Assembly: GCF_024347375.1 (NCBI RefSeq)
Contig: NZ_AP025471.1
Coordinates: 620,001-684,000, forward strand
Length of the DNA: 64,000 nt
Origin: Vibrio coralliirubri
GTDB taxonomy: Bacteria > Pseudomonadota > Gammaproteobacteria > Enterobacterales > Vibrionaceae
Direction: 5' to 3'
Both the position numbers and the translations under genes were made by a program. The notes beneath the pieces were generated by a model, which worked only from the letters and a program-made list of their open reading frames with translations, did not search any database and was not told the DNA's origin. Shown one piece after another: positions 9,360 to 19,761 of the stretch (its first letter is position 1; every line of letters starts with the position of its first letter).

Positions 9360-10466
9360 TTAATGCGTTACCGCGATATCTCTTTGAGCGACACTCACAC
9401 CTTTAATTTGAGCGTAAACACGCTGCCCGATTTCTAGGTTCAATTCATCCAGCGCCCACAAAGTAATGGTTGCCCATAGGTAACACCCGGACTCTAACTC
9501 TAGCTCGACAGCGACACTCTGCTTATTTGTGCCTTGCTGGTGCGTCTCTACGCTTTTAATAGTGACAGGAAGGATGTTACGTATCGAAGTCCCTTTCGGC
9601 TGTTCTAGCGTGATAGAAACGTCATTTGCCCTAACTTGTAGCCTCACTGTCGTACCAAGCTCACTCGATACTTTCTGAACCCATAACGACGTCGACTTTC
9701 CTAACATCAGGCGAGACAGCGCATAATCGTCATTGTGTTCAGCTAATTTCGCTTCAAACAACGAGCTTTGCTCTGAAAAAGATTGCCAAGGTTGCATAGC
9801 TCTCGATGCCCACACCTCTTCCGTCACACCCGATGAAATCACTTTGCCTTGGTCAATAATCACAAGGTGATTTGCCAAGCGTAAGATTTCATTGAGGCTA
9901 TGAGTGACATAGATGATCGGGATTTGGACTGTTTCGGCTAAGTTTTCCAGAAATGGCATCACTTCGCGCTTACGAGGCAAGTCGAGAGACGCTAAAGGCT
10001 CATCCATCAACAAAATGCTCGGCTTGGATAACAACGCGCGGCCAATCGCCACACGTTGCTTCTCACCGCCAGACAAACGAGCTGGGTATCGGTCAAGCAA
10101 TGAACCCAAAGACAGCAGCGAGACTATTTGCTCAAAGTGCGCTTTATCGACGCTTTTCATGCCGTATTTAAGGTTCGCCGCCACCTTCATATGTGGGAAC
10201 AATCGCGACTCTTGGAACACATAACCGACGTTGCGTTTGTGAGTCGGCAAATTAATGCCATTTTCACTATCGAACAGTGTCGTACCAGATACGCTGATCA
10301 AACCTTTATCGGGCTGTTTAAGGCCACTGATCGCATTGATGAGTGAGGTTTTACCCGCACCAGAACGACCGAAGATTGCCGTAATACCGCTACTTGGTAA
10401 TTCCAAATCGATATCAAAGAAGGTTTCGCCAAGTTGTTGCTGATATTGGAGGATAAGAGCACTCAT
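9360..10466 (-). CDS. modC: Molybdate ABC transporter ATPase ModC
   Basis: 368 residues, the usual ModC length. The ABC domain has Walker [10 protein letters not shown] near residue 35, signature LSGGEKQR and Walker B ILLMDEP. The C-terminal ~75 residues are the molybdate-sensing MOP/TOBE domain ([16 protein letters not shown]). It powers ModB for molybdate import. It overlaps the modB stop by four bases (ATGA), so translation is coupled. I saw no strong terminator after it. Confidence 0.96.
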   Translation of the reverse strand: MSALILQYQQQLGETFFDIDLELPSSGITAIFGRSGAGKTSLINAISGLKQPDKGLISVSGTTLFDSENGINLPTHKRNVGYVFQESRLFPHMKVAANLKYGMKSVDKAHFEQIVSLLSLGSLLDRYPARLSGGEKQRVAIGRALLSKPSILLMDEPLASLDLPRKREVMPFLENLAETVQIPIIYVTHSLNEILRLANHLVIIDQGKVISSGVTEEVWASRAMQPWQSFSEQSSLFEAKLAEHNDDYALSRLMLGKSTSLWVQKVSSELGTTVRLQVRANDVSITLEQPKGTSIRNILPVTIKSVETHQQGTNKQSVAVELELESGCYLWATITLWALDELNLEIGQRVYAQIKGVSVAQRDIAVTH

Positions 10467-11161
10467 GCATTGCCTCCCAAGCGTTGTGCGGACTTTTTGT
10501 TAAGCCACTCGGATAGCATCAATGAACCCAGAGCTATCACAATAGAAATAACACACAAACGCGCGGCTTCCATTTCCGCACCAGGGGTTTCAATAAAGGT
10601 ATACATAGCCAATGGAATGGTTTGAGTTTCACCTGGAATATTTGAAACGAAGCTGATGGTCGCGCCAAACTCCCCTAGGCTTCTTGCAAATGAAAGCATA
10701 GTGCCGGTAATGATCCCAGGGATCATCAAGGGCAAAGTGATCGTGAAAAATACACGAAGAGGTGACGCACCTAATGTTGCAGCGGCCTCTTCAAGTTTAC
10801 TGTCTACGGTTTCTAGGCTCAATCTAATAGAGCGAACCATCAATGGCAGCGCCACAACCACGCAAGCGAGTGCTGCGCCCTTCCAGCTAAAGCTAAACAC
10901 AATACCAAACACGTCATTAAGCCACGAGCCGATGATGCCTTGCCTGCCCATCATCACTAGCAGTAAATAGCCGATGACCACTGGTGGAAGTACCAAGGGT
11001 AAATGGACAATGCTCTCTACAATGCTTTTGCCTACAAATTGTTTCTTAGCAAGCAGCCACGCTAAACCAATACCGATAGGAATAAGCCATAAGATGGCAA
11101 ACCCAGCGACTTTTAAGCTCAGCATTAAGGCTTGGTATTCGTATTCCGATAAATACATCAT
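10463..11161 (-). CDS. modB: Molybdate ABC transporter permease ModB
   Basis: 232 residues with five to six membrane helices and the permease EAA-type loop ([19 protein letters not shown]) that docks on ModC. It starts directly at the modA stop and overlaps modC by 4 bp. Confidence 0.96.
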   Translation of the reverse strand: MMYLSEYEYQALMLSLKVAGFAILWLIPIGIGLAWLLAKKQFVGKSIVESIVHLPLVLPPVVIGYLLLVMMGRQGIIGSWLNDVFGIVFSFSWKGAALACVVVALPLMVRSIRLSLETVDSKLEEAAATLGASPLRVFFTITLPLMIPGIITGTMLSFARSLGEFGATISFVSNIPGETQTIPLAMYTFIETPGAEMEAARLCVISIVIALGSLMLSEWLNKKSAQRLGGNA

Positions 11162-11920
11162 TTAACGCACTTCAAATCCAAAACTGTTCAAGGTGTCTTT
11201 CGCTTTTTCGCTCTTTAGGAAAGTATAGAACTCTTCTGCCACAACTTTATCGCTCAACTTCGCTACAGGGTAACGTATTGGTGTATGCAGTTCTGATGGG
11301 AACGTCGACACTAGGTTTACTTCTTTAGAAAGCAACGCATCCGTGTTGTAGACAATGCCAAGCTTAGCTTCACTGCGCTCGACTAAGGCTAAAGCCATAC
11401 GAACGTTGTTGCTTGGTGCCAATCGAGTCTTCACATCGTCCCATACACCTAACGTTTCTAACGCTTCTTTTGCATAGATACCAGCAGGAACCGACATGGT
11501 GTTACCCACTGCAAGCCTTTCATTAGTAAGCAGTTCAGCCCATTGTTCACCTTTTGATAGGTCTAACGTTACCGATGTCTCGTTAGGGGAAATCAGCACC
11601 AGTTCGTTTTCACATAGATTTGTGACATTGTCACTAGAAACCAATTTACGGTCGACTAAATGCGTCATCCATTTCTCATTTGCCGAGATAAAAATGTCTG
11701 CTGGTGCTCCTCTTTCGATCTGTCGCACCAAAGACGACGTACTCGCATACACAGGAATCACATCGACAGAATGGTCTTTCTCAAACTCTTCAACCAACAG
11801 ATTAACCGCATTGGTCATCGACGATGCAGCGTAAACTCGTAGCTTTTCCGCAGCAAAAAGATGACTAGAACTCAATGCCGAAATTAAGGCCGTGGTTAAA
11901 AGGAAGACTCGCTTTTTCAT
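11162..11920 (-). CDS. modA: Molybdate-binding periplasmic protein ModA
   Basis: About 252 residues. A signal peptide (KKRVFLLTTALISALSSSHLFA) precedes the ligand-binding fold with the conserved VYAASSMTNAV, ADIFISANEKWM and TMSVPAGIYAKEAL motifs. It captures molybdate or tungstate for ModBC. ATG 11920 fits the signal peptide better than the codon at 11929. Only 56 bp separate it from cobyric acid synthase on the same strand and no terminator lies between, so read-through from that gene is possible. I could not find a convincing ModE palindrome here. Confidence 0.95.
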   Translation of the reverse strand: MKKRVFLLTTALISALSSSHLFAAEKLRVYAASSMTNAVNLLVEEFEKDHSVDVIPVYASTSSLVRQIERGAPADIFISANEKWMTHLVDRKLVSSDNVTNLCENELVLISPNETSVTLDLSKGEQWAELLTNERLAVGNTMSVPAGIYAKEALETLGVWDDVKTRLAPSNNVRMALALVERSEAKLGIVYNTDALLSKEVNLVSTFPSELHTPIRYPVAKLSDKVVAEEFYTFLKSEKAKDTLNSFGFEVR

Positions 11921-11976
11921 TGTTATCACTTATCTATTATTCGTTTAGGTTCTTTAGCTAACTTCTAAATGGCGGC

Positions 11977-13443
11977 TTAAGCGGTTAATTCTGGCCAGAG
12001 CAGGTCTAGATTTAAGTACTCTTCGATGGCATCAGCGATTCGATTAATACCCAGCTCTTTAAGCTGTTCGTGGTCAATCGCGGTCACATCGTTGGCTCCT
12101 GCCCATTCGCAAATCAGCGATAACGCGTCACTGTTATCGAATACGCCGTGCAGGTAAGTACCAAAAATCGAGTTATCTTGATTCACAGCACCATCTAGGC
12201 TGCCAGATTCTAACTGAACCGGTAAGGCTGTTTCTTTGACATCAGTCCTACCTACGTGGATTTCATACCCTTTTACTTGTGCTGTTTTGCCATCCAACGT
12301 CATAGTGCCGCGTACACTGGTTAAGGTTTTCTGCTGTGTAAGGGTCGTTTCAGTATCCAGATATCCTAACCCTTCACTGCTGCCGGGTTCCCCTTCAACG
12401 CCATCAGGATCGTGAATAATGTTACCTAACATTTGATAGCCGCCGCAGATACCCATTACTTTGCCGCCTAAGCGCAGGTGGCGTTGAATATCTTTATCCC
12501 AGCCTTGTTGTTTTAGGTAATCCAAATCTGCTCTTACCGACTTTGTACCCGGCAAGATAATTAAATCAGCGTTGTTTACACGTTCACCTTTACCAACATA
12601 ACGTAAATCAATCGAAGGATTCAGCCTTAACGCGTCAAAGTCAGTATGGTTGCTGATTCGGGTTAGCACTGGCACCACCACCTTAAGCTTAGCTTCTCCG
12701 TCAGACTCTTGAGCAGAGGTAATGGCATCTTCCGCTTCTAAGTTAAAACCATGCAGATATGGCAAAACACCAATGACTGGCTTGCCGGTTTTTTCCTCTA
12801 GCCAATCTAGGCCAGATTGAAGCAGTGCGATATCGCCTCTAAAACGGTTTATCACAAAGCCTTTTACGCGAGCTTGTTCAGATTCAGACAACAGCGCTAA
12901 TGTGCCGTAGAGGTGCGCAAAAACGCCACCACGGTCAATATCAGCAACGATGATCACAGGGATGTCCGCTTTCTCAGCAAATCCCATGTTAGCGATATCA
13001 TTTTCACGAAGATTGATTTCGGCTGGGCTCCCCGCACCTTCAATCATCACGCTTTCATATTCTTCAGAAAGTCGGTCAAACGAATCGATAACCGTATCCA
13101 TCGCGACTTTCTTGTAATCATGATAGCCCGTCGCTTCCATGTTACTCAGCGCTCGGCCTTGCAGAATCACTTGCGCGCCGGTATCTGAATTAGGCTTTAA
13201 CAATACAGGGTTCATGTGAACGGTTGGCTCTATATTACAAGCTTGCGCCTGAACCGCTTGAGCGCGACCAATTTCGCCACCATCTTTTGTCACAGCACTG
13301 TTTAACGCCATGTTTTGTGGCTTAAAAGGTGCCACTTTAATTCCTTTCCTTGCCAAAACACGGCATAAACCTGCCACCAACACACTTTTCCCGGCATCTG
13401 ACGTTGTCCCTTGAACCATAAGGGCACTTAATGGTGCTTGCAT
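11977..13443 (-). CDS. cobQ: Cobyric acid synthase (CobQ/CbiP)
   Basis: 488 residues. It catalyses ATP- and glutamine-dependent amidation of four carboxylates of adenosyl-cobyrinic diamide in the cobalamin pathway. The N-terminal P-loop domain of the dethiobiotin synthetase type has GTTSDAGKS. The C-terminal class I glutamine amidotransferase has the nucleophile Cys in [10 protein letters not shown] and the His in [10 protein letters not shown]. No other cobalamin gene and no B12 riboswitch is visible nearby, so it may serve salvage. It lies directly upstream of modABC. Confidence 0.95.
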   Translation of the reverse strand: MQAPLSALMVQGTTSDAGKSVLVAGLCRVLARKGIKVAPFKPQNMALNSAVTKDGGEIGRAQAVQAQACNIEPTVHMNPVLLKPNSDTGAQVILQGRALSNMEATGYHDYKKVAMDTVIDSFDRLSEEYESVMIEGAGSPAEINLRENDIANMGFAEKADIPVIIVADIDRGGVFAHLYGTLALLSESEQARVKGFVINRFRGDIALLQSGLDWLEEKTGKPVIGVLPYLHGFNLEAEDAITSAQESDGEAKLKVVVPVLTRISNHTDFDALRLNPSIDLRYVGKGERVNNADLIILPGTKSVRADLDYLKQQGWDKDIQRHLRLGGKVMGICGGYQMLGNIIHDPDGVEGEPGSSEGLGYLDTETTLTQQKTLTSVRGTMTLDGKTAQVKGYEIHVGRTDVKETALPVQLESGSLDGAVNQDNSIFGTYLHGVFDNSDALSLICEWAGANDVTAIDHEQLKELGINRIADAIEEYLNLDLLWPELTA

Positions 13444-13671
13444 TTGTAGTTAAATCCTTAATTTTTTAATTTCTTAATTTTCAATTTATAGCTATGGGCA
13501 ATCTCTCTCTGTCTCCATCTTATCGTCATTGCCGAGTAGATGCTCAATAAAATGAATGGAAAATGAATGTGTTACTCACTCTGGATTCAACCCCAGTGTT
13601 GTTTAATAGCTTCATCGAAACGAAGCTTGTGAACAATAACAGGCGACTCAACAAAAAACGTACTAACGAAA

Positions 13672-13702
13672 AGAAACGCTTCAAATTTAGAAAAACGTTT
13701 CT
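13672..13702. promoter_or_regulatory. Candidate operator (two GAAACG-type half sites) upstream of the OB-fold gene
   Basis: AGAAACG (13672-13678) and CGTTTCT (13696-13702) form a perfect inverted repeat, 28 bp before the start of the OB-fold gene. Each arm also resembles a LacI/GalR-type core (GAAACGCTTC and AAAACGTTTC). No regulator is encoded beside it. It could also be part of a leader hairpin. Confidence 0.35.
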
Positions 13703-13729
13703 ACTAAAAACAACATTAAGGGATTCACC

Positions 13730-14107
13730 ATGAAAAAAACTGTATTAGCTATCGCATCTACTATTATCCTTGCTCCTACTTTCGCAATGGCTAGTGACCA
13801 CAACAGCAACAAGCACGAAAGCGCTATTGCTTATACTGGCCCGATTGAAACCGTTTCTGTTGCGACACTACTTGCCGACACAAGCATGTTCGCAGAACAA
13901 GAAGCAATTGTGGATGGCAAGATCGTTCGTCAACTTAAGAATGACACGTTTGTCTTCTCTGATGGCCAGAGTGAAATTCAAATCGAACTTGATGATGATA
14001 TCCGCCTAGCACAACCACTGACCGCTGATACAAAAGTTCGTATCTTCGGCGAATATGAAGGTGGTAAGACACCTGAAATCGAAGTGGACCACATCCAGAT
14101 TCTATAA
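13730..14107 (+). CDS. YgiW/YdeI family periplasmic stress protein (bacterial OB-fold)
   Basis: 125 residues with a clear signal peptide (residues 1-21, cleaved after AMA) and a single BOF domain: TGPIETVSVATLLAD, then DGKIVRQLKNDTFVFSDG, and a C-terminal IEVDHIQIL strand. E. coli YgiW and YdeI of this family are linked to tolerance of hydrogen peroxide, metals and peptides. It should be periplasmic. It is monocistronic with a good terminator. Confidence 0.88.
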   Translation: MKKTVLAIASTIILAPTFAMASDHNSNKHESAIAYTGPIETVSVATLLADTSMFAEQEAIVDGKIVRQLKNDTFVFSDGQSEIQIELDDDIRLAQPLTADTKVRIFGEYEGGKTPEIEVDHIQIL

Positions 14108-14142
14108 GCGATTAATATAAAAATACCGACTTCAAATAATTG

Positions 14143-14165
14143 GCCTGCATATTGCAGGCTTTTTT
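14143..14165 (+). terminator. Terminator of the OB-fold gene
   Basis: Perfect stem GCCTGCA/TGCAGGC with a 3-base loop followed by six T residues. Confidence 0.9.
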
Positions 14166-14205
14166 GTATTATACTGCCGCAAAATACAATTTATATGGAG
14201 TCACC

Positions 14206-14730
14206 ATGCTAGGTTGCACGAATAAGACTGTCCTTTTAGGACTCGCTGCACTGTGTTCATTCTCTGCGTCTGCAAACAACTTTAACTACAACACATTCGA
14301 GCTTCGCATGGGTACTAGCCCAAGTACTTTCGGTGGTGAAGTCACAACAATGTTCACTCAGAACTCTCACTTTGTTGCTCGTATCGATTCAGAATTTGAA
14401 AGTGATTGGGATGCAGCAGTAGGTATGGGGTTCAACGGCCCAATCAATCAATTTGCTGACGTTACTGGCCAAATGTTACTGCACAACATTGAACGTAATG
14501 ACGACAACCACATCAAAACAGAAATCAACATTGGCTTGAGAGCTTGGTTAATGGCAAACGTTGAAGTTAACGCACGCCTTGGTCAACTGATCGACAACGA
14601 TGACACTCGTTCTATTGTTGGTATCGGTGCTCGTTTCCATTCAACTGAACAACTTTCTGTTGGCCTTGATATGCGAAATAACGGCACATACGGCCACCAA
14701 ATCTTAATGTCAGCTCGATTCGGATTCTAA
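14206..14730 (+). CDS. Small putative outer-membrane beta-barrel protein
   Basis: 174 residues from ATG 14206, chosen because it has GGAG 6 bases upstream and opens a signal peptide (residues 1-23, cleaved after SASA); the upstream in-frame ATG at 14140 lies inside the preceding terminator. The mature part is a run of amphipathic strands ending in LMSARFGF, with the terminal Phe typical of outer-membrane barrels. Size and ending resemble the YfaZ-like small porins, but I cannot assign a family with certainty. Confidence 0.65.
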   Translation: MLGCTNKTVLLGLAALCSFSASANNFNYNTFELRMGTSPSTFGGEVTTMFTQNSHFVARIDSEFESDWDAAVGMGFNGPINQFADVTGQMLLHNIERNDDNHIKTEINIGLRAWLMANVEVNARLGQLIDNDDTRSIVGIGARFHSTEQLSVGLDMRNNGTYGHQILMSARFGF

Positions 14731-14810
14731 TCTAGATTTCGTACCTAGATTTTATTGATAAGCTTAGGTTTAGTTACTGAGTAATAAATAGCTAAACATA
14801 TTACATAGAA

Positions 14811-14846
14811 AAGCCCCGAACATATTAATGTTCGGGGCTTTTTTGT
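14811..14846. terminator. Bidirectional terminator
   Basis: Perfect 13-bp stem AAGCCCCGAACAT/ATGTTCGGGGCTT (14811-14823 with 14828-14840), with T-run after it on the plus strand and a shorter one on the minus strand. It separates the small outer-membrane protein gene from the convergent ybiT. Confidence 0.9.
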
Positions 14847-14898
14847 TTGTTAGTTTCGCTGGCTTTTAGTCGTTCACGAGCTGAGCCAGCGACTTGCT

Positions 14899-16506
14899 TT
14901 ATAAATTAACCATCAGCATCTTTTTCTGGTGGTCTAAGTACTCTTCATAAGTACCTTGGAAGCTCACTAGCTGTTGGTCTTTCACATCAATGATGTGTGT
15001 TGCTAGTGAGGAAACGAACTCACGGTCATGACTTACGAAGATAAGCGTGCCCGTGTAAACCTTCAACGCGTCGTTCAGGGCTTGGATTGCTTCCATGTCC
15101 ATGTGGTTCGTTGGTTCGTCCATTACCAGCACGTTGATGTCTTGCATCATTAGCTTGCCGAACAACAGACGGTTCTTCTCACCACCAGAACAGTTACGCG
15201 CTTTTTTGTTCGCATCGTCAGCAGTGAACAATAGACGGCCTAGAATGCCACGTACCATAAGGTCATCGTGCTTCACTGTGCGCCATTGTGAGATCCAATC
15301 GAAGATGCTCAGGTCGTTATCAAAATCCTTAGTGCTATCTTGTGGGCAGTAGCCTACTGATGCGTTTTCAGACCATTTAACGATGCCTTCGTTTTGCTCT
15401 AGCTCTTGAACTAGGCAACGTAGCAGCGTGGTTTTACCCACACCGTTCTCACCGATAACCGCAAGACGAGTACCGGCTTCAAGCAACAAGTTACCACCAG
15501 CAAACAATGTTTCGCCATCGAAACCGTGACCAAGGTCTTGAAGTTCAAGCGCTTGACGGTGCAGTTTCTTACCTTCGCCAAAATCAATAGATGGGCTCAT
15601 ACGGCTCGATGATTTCACTTCATCAAGCGTGATTTTGTCCATTTTCTTAGCACGAGAGCTTGCTTGTTTTGCTTTAGATGCGTTAGCACCAAAACGGTTT
15701 ACGAAATCTTGAAGCTCGCTGATTTCAGCCGCTTTCTTAGCGTTGCTTGCTAGAAGCTGCTCACGAATCAAGCCAGATGCTTCTAGGAAGTACTCGTAGT
15801 TACCAGGGTAAACACGTAGCTCACCGTAGTCGATATCTGCCATGTGCGTACACACAGAGTTCAGGAAGTGTCTATCGTGCGAAATGATGATCATTGTACA
15901 TTTACGCTGGTTTAGCTCTTCAGCAAGCCAGTTGATCGTGTGAATGTCCAAGTTGTTGGTTGGTTCATCAAGAAGCAAGATATCTGGGTTTGCAAACAAC
16001 GCTTGTGCCAATAACACACGCAGTTTCCAACCCGGAGCTACTTGCTGCATCAAGCCGAAATGGAACTCTTCTTCAATACCCGCTTGAATTAGGATATCAC
16101 CAGCACGGCTTTCTGCTGTGTAGCCATCCATTTCCGCGAATTCGCTTTCAAGTTCTGCGACTTTCATGCCGTCGTCTTCGCTCATTTCTGGCAAAGAGTA
16201 AATGCGGTCACGTTCTTGTTTTACTTCCCACAGTTTTCTGTCGCCCATGATCACTACGTCGATAACGCTGTACTGTTCGAAAGCGAACTGATCTTGGCTT
16301 AGCACACCCAGTTTCTCTCCTGGAGTGATAGAAACGTTGCCCGAGCTTGGCGTTAATGCGCCACTTAGGATTTTCATGAACGTTGATTTGCCGCAACCAT
16401 TGGCGCCGATCAAACCATAACGGTTGCCGTTACCAAATTTAGCAGAGATGTTTTCAAACAGCGGCTCTGCGCCAAATTGCATTGTGATGTTCGCGGTAGA
16501 TATCAA
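14899..16506 (-). CDS. ybiT: ABC-F family ATPase YbiT
   Basis: 535 residues, two ABC domains and no membrane part. The first has GANGCGKST and [10 protein letters not shown]; the second has [21 protein letters not shown] and [10 protein letters not shown]. Between them is the charged linker (about 240-310) of translation-associated ABC-F proteins. The sequence follows E. coli YbiT closely from the first residues (ANITMQFG against SNVTMQFG), which supports the TTG start at 16506; a TAGGAA motif lies upstream. ABC-F proteins act at the ribosome E site. Confidence 0.95.
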   Translation of the reverse strand: MISTANITMQFGAEPLFENISAKFGNGNRYGLIGANGCGKSTFMKILSGALTPSSGNVSITPGEKLGVLSQDQFAFEQYSVIDVVIMGDRKLWEVKQERDRIYSLPEMSEDDGMKVAELESEFAEMDGYTAESRAGDILIQAGIEEEFHFGLMQQVAPGWKLRVLLAQALFANPDILLLDEPTNNLDIHTINWLAEELNQRKCTMIIISHDRHFLNSVCTHMADIDYGELRVYPGNYEYFLEASGLIREQLLASNAKKAAEISELQDFVNRFGANASKAKQASSRAKKMDKITLDEVKSSSRMSPSIDFGEGKKLHRQALELQDLGHGFDGETLFAGGNLLLEAGTRLAVIGENGVGKTTLLRCLVQELEQNEGIVKWSENASVGYCPQDSTKDFDNDLSIFDWISQWRTVKHDDLMVRGILGRLLFTADDANKKARNCSGGEKNRLLFGKLMMQDINVLVMDEPTNHMDMEAIQALNDALKVYTGTLIFVSHDREFVSSLATHIIDVKDQQLVSFQGTYEEYLDHQKKMLMVNL

Positions 16507-16830
16507 AGAACTAATTCCTAAGCGTGTACTGACAGATAATTATTAGGCTATTTCAAGAACCTAAATAAGAAGTACGAAAGTATGGATTAAACAAAAATCG
16601 AAGCGCGGATTATATAGAGATCTCGATCACGTTGTCGAGGCTAAACAGTAAACGAATAGTAAACATAGACCATTTAGATGCTTTTCATACGTTATTGGGG
16701 TGTAAATAGAAAAATCCCCACCAGCAGAACTGGTAGGGATTTCATTTATCAACACTAAAAGTCTTTCAATCTCGTCACTTTTGAAACTATAGCTCTTCAA
16801 AACGAAAAGCTTTGATGACGAGCAGAAATG
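16507..16830. other. Intergenic region between ybiT and the protease-like lipoprotein gene
   Basis: 324 bp without a gene. It contains the ybiT promoter region and the hairpin at 16711-16742. Nothing else was recognised. Confidence 0.5.
16711..16742. terminator. Terminator downstream of the retropepsin-like gene
   Basis: Hairpin AAATCCC-ACCAG / CTGGT-GGGATTT with one internal mismatch, flanked by A/T runs. On the minus strand the T-run is continuous enough for termination. Confidence 0.7.
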
Positions 16831-17517
16831 TTATTTAGTAATTTTCTTTTGAACGTATTTTTGGCTTACATCTACTACCGCAACATCTCTAAAGAAGCTT
16901 CTACCCAACAGTAGTGGGAAAGAAAGATGCGTTCGGTCCGCTAGAGTAAACTCAGTTTTGTCTTTCAGATCACCGATTTGAATTGAAGCGACAACCACAG
17001 CACGTCGTTGTGTACCTTCTGCACTCGACTGCTTGATCTTAACCCAACGCTCTACCGGTAAGCTGATCTCTTGCGTTGTGATGCCGTCATGTTCGATTTT
17101 GAACTTAACCCAGTCTTTTCCGTCACGTTCAAAATCAACAATATCAACCGCACTGATTGAAGATGTTGTTGCACCTGTATCTACACGTGCTTTAAACGCT
17201 TCTTTCAAACCAGGAACAAACACCCACTCTTCTTCACCAAGAATCAGTTTACCATCGCTTGTTTTAGTCGGCTTTGGAACTGGCTTTTCTTCAGGCTTTG
17301 GTTTAGCTTCTGGCTCAGTCGGTTTTACTTCTTCAGGCTTTTCCGTAGGTTCCGTTACTTTCTCGCCTTCAGTTGCGTCAGTCTTTGAAGAGTCATCCAC
17401 AACAGGTTGTTCTACTTGAGGCTTTTGCTCTGGCTCGACAGGAACTTGAGTCGTCGTCGAACAAGCAAACAGGCCACCACTTAGCATTAAAACTACAATC
17501 GCTTTCCAGTTATACAT
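16831..17517 (-). CDS. Retropepsin-like aspartic protease lipoprotein (Zn_protease/RimB family)
   Basis: 228 residues. The N-terminus is a lipoprotein signal with lipobox LFAC, placing it in the cell envelope. Residues 24-90 are a low-complexity Pro/Glu/Lys linker. The C-terminal domain (about 90-225) has the aspartic-protease motif RVDTGATTSS and the LLLGRSFF strand. The Pfam family is still labelled 'ATP-dependent zinc protease', but the fold is retropepsin-like. It is 11 bp downstream of the aminotransferase gene, so the two are probably cotranscribed although no functional link is obvious. Confidence 0.85.
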   Translation of the reverse strand: MYNWKAIVVLMLSGGLFACSTTTQVPVEPEQKPQVEQPVVDDSSKTDATEGEKVTEPTEKPEEVKPTEPEAKPKPEEKPVPKPTKTSDGKLILGEEEWVFVPGLKEAFKARVDTGATTSSISAVDIVDFERDGKDWVKFKIEHDGITTQEISLPVERWVKIKQSSAEGTQRRAVVVASIQIGDLKDKTEFTLADRTHLSFPLLLGRSFFRDVAVVDVSQKYVQKKITK

Positions 17518-17528
17518 TCAGTCACCTT

Positions 17529-18713
17529 CTATTTTGAAACGTTGGCTATCGCTTTAGCTACATAAGGAATATGAGATTCGGAAAGGCCTGCGATATTGAT
17601 GCGTCCGTCACCAACACCATAGACTCCATATTCTTCACGTAATTGATTCATTTGAGTTTCTTTAAAGCCTAGTACACTAAACATGCCTTTATGGCTTTCA
17701 ATGAAGTCAAATTGTGACGTGTTATAAGTATTTCGCAATTCATCACATAAACTTTGGCGCAGATTTAACAAACGTTGCTGCATTTCACTCAATTCTTGCT
17801 TCCAAATCGAGGTTAGCTCTTGATTCTGAAGAATTGTTTTAACCAAAGCTGCACCATGATCTGGCGGCATTGTATAAGTTGAACGAGCAAGAGTAAGAAG
17901 CTTACCTTTAGCATTGCCAACGTGTTCGCTGTTCTTGCCAATCACGATAGCAGCGCCCGTTCTTTCACGGTATAAACCGAAGTTCTTCGAGCAAGATGTC
18001 GTAATCAACATCTCTTCTACGTTGTTAGCCATGTGTTGAAGGCCTTTTGCGTCTTCTTCTAGGCCATCACCAAAACCTTGGTAGGCAATATCAACGAACG
18101 GTAAGAAACCATTCTTCTGAGATAATTTGGTGATTTCCTGCCACGCTTCAAAGTTGATATCCGCACCCGTTGGGTTATGACAGCAACCGTGCAGCAGTAC
18201 CACGTCTGATGGACCCGCTTTTGAAAGGTCATCCAACATTCTTGCAGTATCAACTTGCTTCGTTTCAGGACTGAAGTAATTGTAGTATCGAACTTTTAAG
18301 CCTGCCGCTTCCATCACCGGTTTGTGGTTAACGTAGCTTGGGTTTGAAATCCAAACTGTGGTGTCTGGTTGAGAAACTTTCATTAAGTCACCCAACATAC
18401 GAAGTGCACCACTTGCACCTGGTGTTTGAATCGCAGCAACGCGATCCATTGCAGAAGTCCCTTTAAGCAGCAGATCAACCATGCTCTGGTTGAACTCTTC
18501 ACAGCCGGCTAGGCCAACGTAAGCTTTGGTTTTCTGCGTTTCAACAACGATATCTTGAGCCATAGAAACGGCTTTCATGATCGGAGTTTCGCCTTGATCG
18601 TTTTTGTAAACGCCAATGCCTAAGTCGACTTTATCAGTACGAGTATCGCCGCGGTAAGCAACAGAAAGAGATAGAATTGGATCTAAAGTTGGTTTTGGTA
18701 GATGTGAAAACAT
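17529..18713 (-). CDS. Class I amino acid aminotransferase (AspC/TyrB family) with altered active site
   Basis: About 394 residues, full length for AspC/TyrB (PLP fold I). It keeps the PLP-lysine in SCSKNFGLYRERTG, the HGCCHNPTGAD loop and the alpha-carboxylate Arg in GRINIAGL. However, the Trp that stacks on the PLP ring in E. coli AspC (SNPSW) is Tyr here (SNPSY), and the segment around the second substrate Arg reads ARSTYTMPP instead of IRANYSNPP. Substrate preference (aspartate or aromatic) is therefore uncertain. ATG 18713 is chosen because AAGGG lies at proper distance; the GTG at 18722 is too close to it. Confidence 0.88.
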   Translation of the reverse strand: MFSHLPKPTLDPILSLSVAYRGDTRTDKVDLGIGVYKNDQGETPIMKAVSMAQDIVVETQKTKAYVGLAGCEEFNQSMVDLLLKGTSAMDRVAAIQTPGASGALRMLGDLMKVSQPDTTVWISNPSYVNHKPVMEAAGLKVRYYNYFSPETKQVDTARMLDDLSKAGPSDVVLLHGCCHNPTGADINFEAWQEITKLSQKNGFLPFVDIAYQGFGDGLEEDAKGLQHMANNVEEMLITTSCSKNFGLYRERTGAAIVIGKNSEHVGNAKGKLLTLARSTYTMPPDHGAALVKTILQNQELTSIWKQELSEMQQRLLNLRQSLCDELRNTYNTSQFDFIESHKGMFSVLGFKETQMNQLREEYGVYGVGDGRINIAGLSESHIPYVAKAIANVSK

Positions 18714-18924
18714 GAAAGTCACAACCCTTTGAAATTCAAGTAATGAGTTTCACGTTAACATTATCGTAGACAAATCAGAAACATTTTTTAATAGAAGCGC
18801 TTAGTTAGAATAAGTAATCAGAGATTGGTCATTTTACGTCACGAAACAGCGCAAATTTAGAACACTTTTAGTGCTTTATCAAAAGATCCGTGGCTTGTTT
18901 AAGAAGTACCTTGTTGATTTTCGA

Positions 18925-19761
18925 CTAAATACCTTGTTTGAATTGCCTTGGTGTCATGCCCGACCAAGCTTTAAATCGAGTACTAAAGTTAGCTGCATTC
19001 GGGTAACCCACGATCTCGCCAATATGTTGAATCGACCAATCACTCGATTTCAACAAACGTGCTGCGTATTCCATTCTCATACGCATAATATGAGTCATTG
19101 GGCTGTGTGAATAATAGCGCTGGCACAAACGATGGAAATGCGGCTCTGAGCACGGGAACAAGCTCGCAAGCTCATGAACGTTCCACTCTTTATGGAGTTG
19201 TTTTTGTACGTTGTCGAACACGCGTCTTAAACGAATCAAATTGCGTGATTGCTGCTGCGGGACTGGCGCATTAATCATGAACTCTATTTGAGCCACACTG
19301 TGATTGGCAATCGCTCCCCCCAAATCGATGGGTAAGGCAATGCTTCTCAATAGAGTATGAATGCACGACGACACCACCTCTGCTGCTGGCGAAAGTGTGT
19401 AGCTCACTTCATCACTCACCACTCTGTCCCATTGTTTGTCGGGCGAGAGAAAGATCCATGCGATTTGCCATGTTTCTTCTTCAATCCCAAAGCCATTCTC
19501 AGTGCCCGCGGGAACTGTAATGCATGACCCTGGCTCTAGAAGATAGCGACACGCGCCACTTTCTAACCACCCTTTGCCCCTAACCGTGTACAGCAGCATG
19601 TGTTTCTGGGGGTTCTTCCGATGTACCGAAAAGAAATCTCGGCACGACGCCGTCCCACACTGAACGATACCCAACTCTTCGAATGCCAATACATGGCTTT
19701 GATCGACAAACTCTTGGTGTGTCTGATCAGAGATCTCGTACCGTTCGTGTTTCTCACTCAT
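18925..19761 (-). CDS. AraC family transcriptional regulator (divergent to MATE pump)
   Basis: 278 residues. The N-terminal ~160 residues are a cupin-like effector domain (HMLLYTVRGKGWLES, then LEPGSCITVPAG). The C-terminal ~100 residues are two AraC helix-turn-helix units (VHELASLFPCSEPHFHRLCQ and IQHIGEIVGYPNAANFSTRFKAW). It is divergent from the MATE gene at 19973, with 211 bp between, and probably controls it. The same architecture recurs at 37465-38358 beside a second MATE gene. Confidence 0.9.
   Translation of the reverse strand: MSEKHERYEISDQTHQEFVDQSHVLAFEELGIVQCGTASCRDFFSVHRKNPQKHMLLYTVRGKGWLESGACRYLLEPGSCITVPAGTENGFGIEEETWQIAWIFLSPDKQWDRVVSDEVSYTLSPAAEVVSSCIHTLLRSIALPIDLGGAIANHSVAQIEFMINAPVPQQQSRNLIRLRRVFDNVQKQLHKEWNVHELASLFPCSEPHFHRLCQRYYSHSPMTHIMRMRMEYAARLLKSSDWSIQHIGEIVGYPNAANFSTRFKAWSGMTPRQFKQGI

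Noticed and set aside
11930..11976. ModE operator before modA
   Set aside because: I looked for the CGTTATAT-type palindrome; the short gap has only A/T-rich sequence with no convincing symmetry.
13444..13729. Cobalamin riboswitch before cobyric acid synthase
   Set aside because: No B12-box-like conserved sequence or long structured leader could be recognised in the 286 bp.
14140..14205. N-terminal extension of the small outer-membrane protein
   Set aside because: The ATG at 14140 falls in the upstream terminator and has no ribosome site, while ATG 14206 opens a clean signal peptide.
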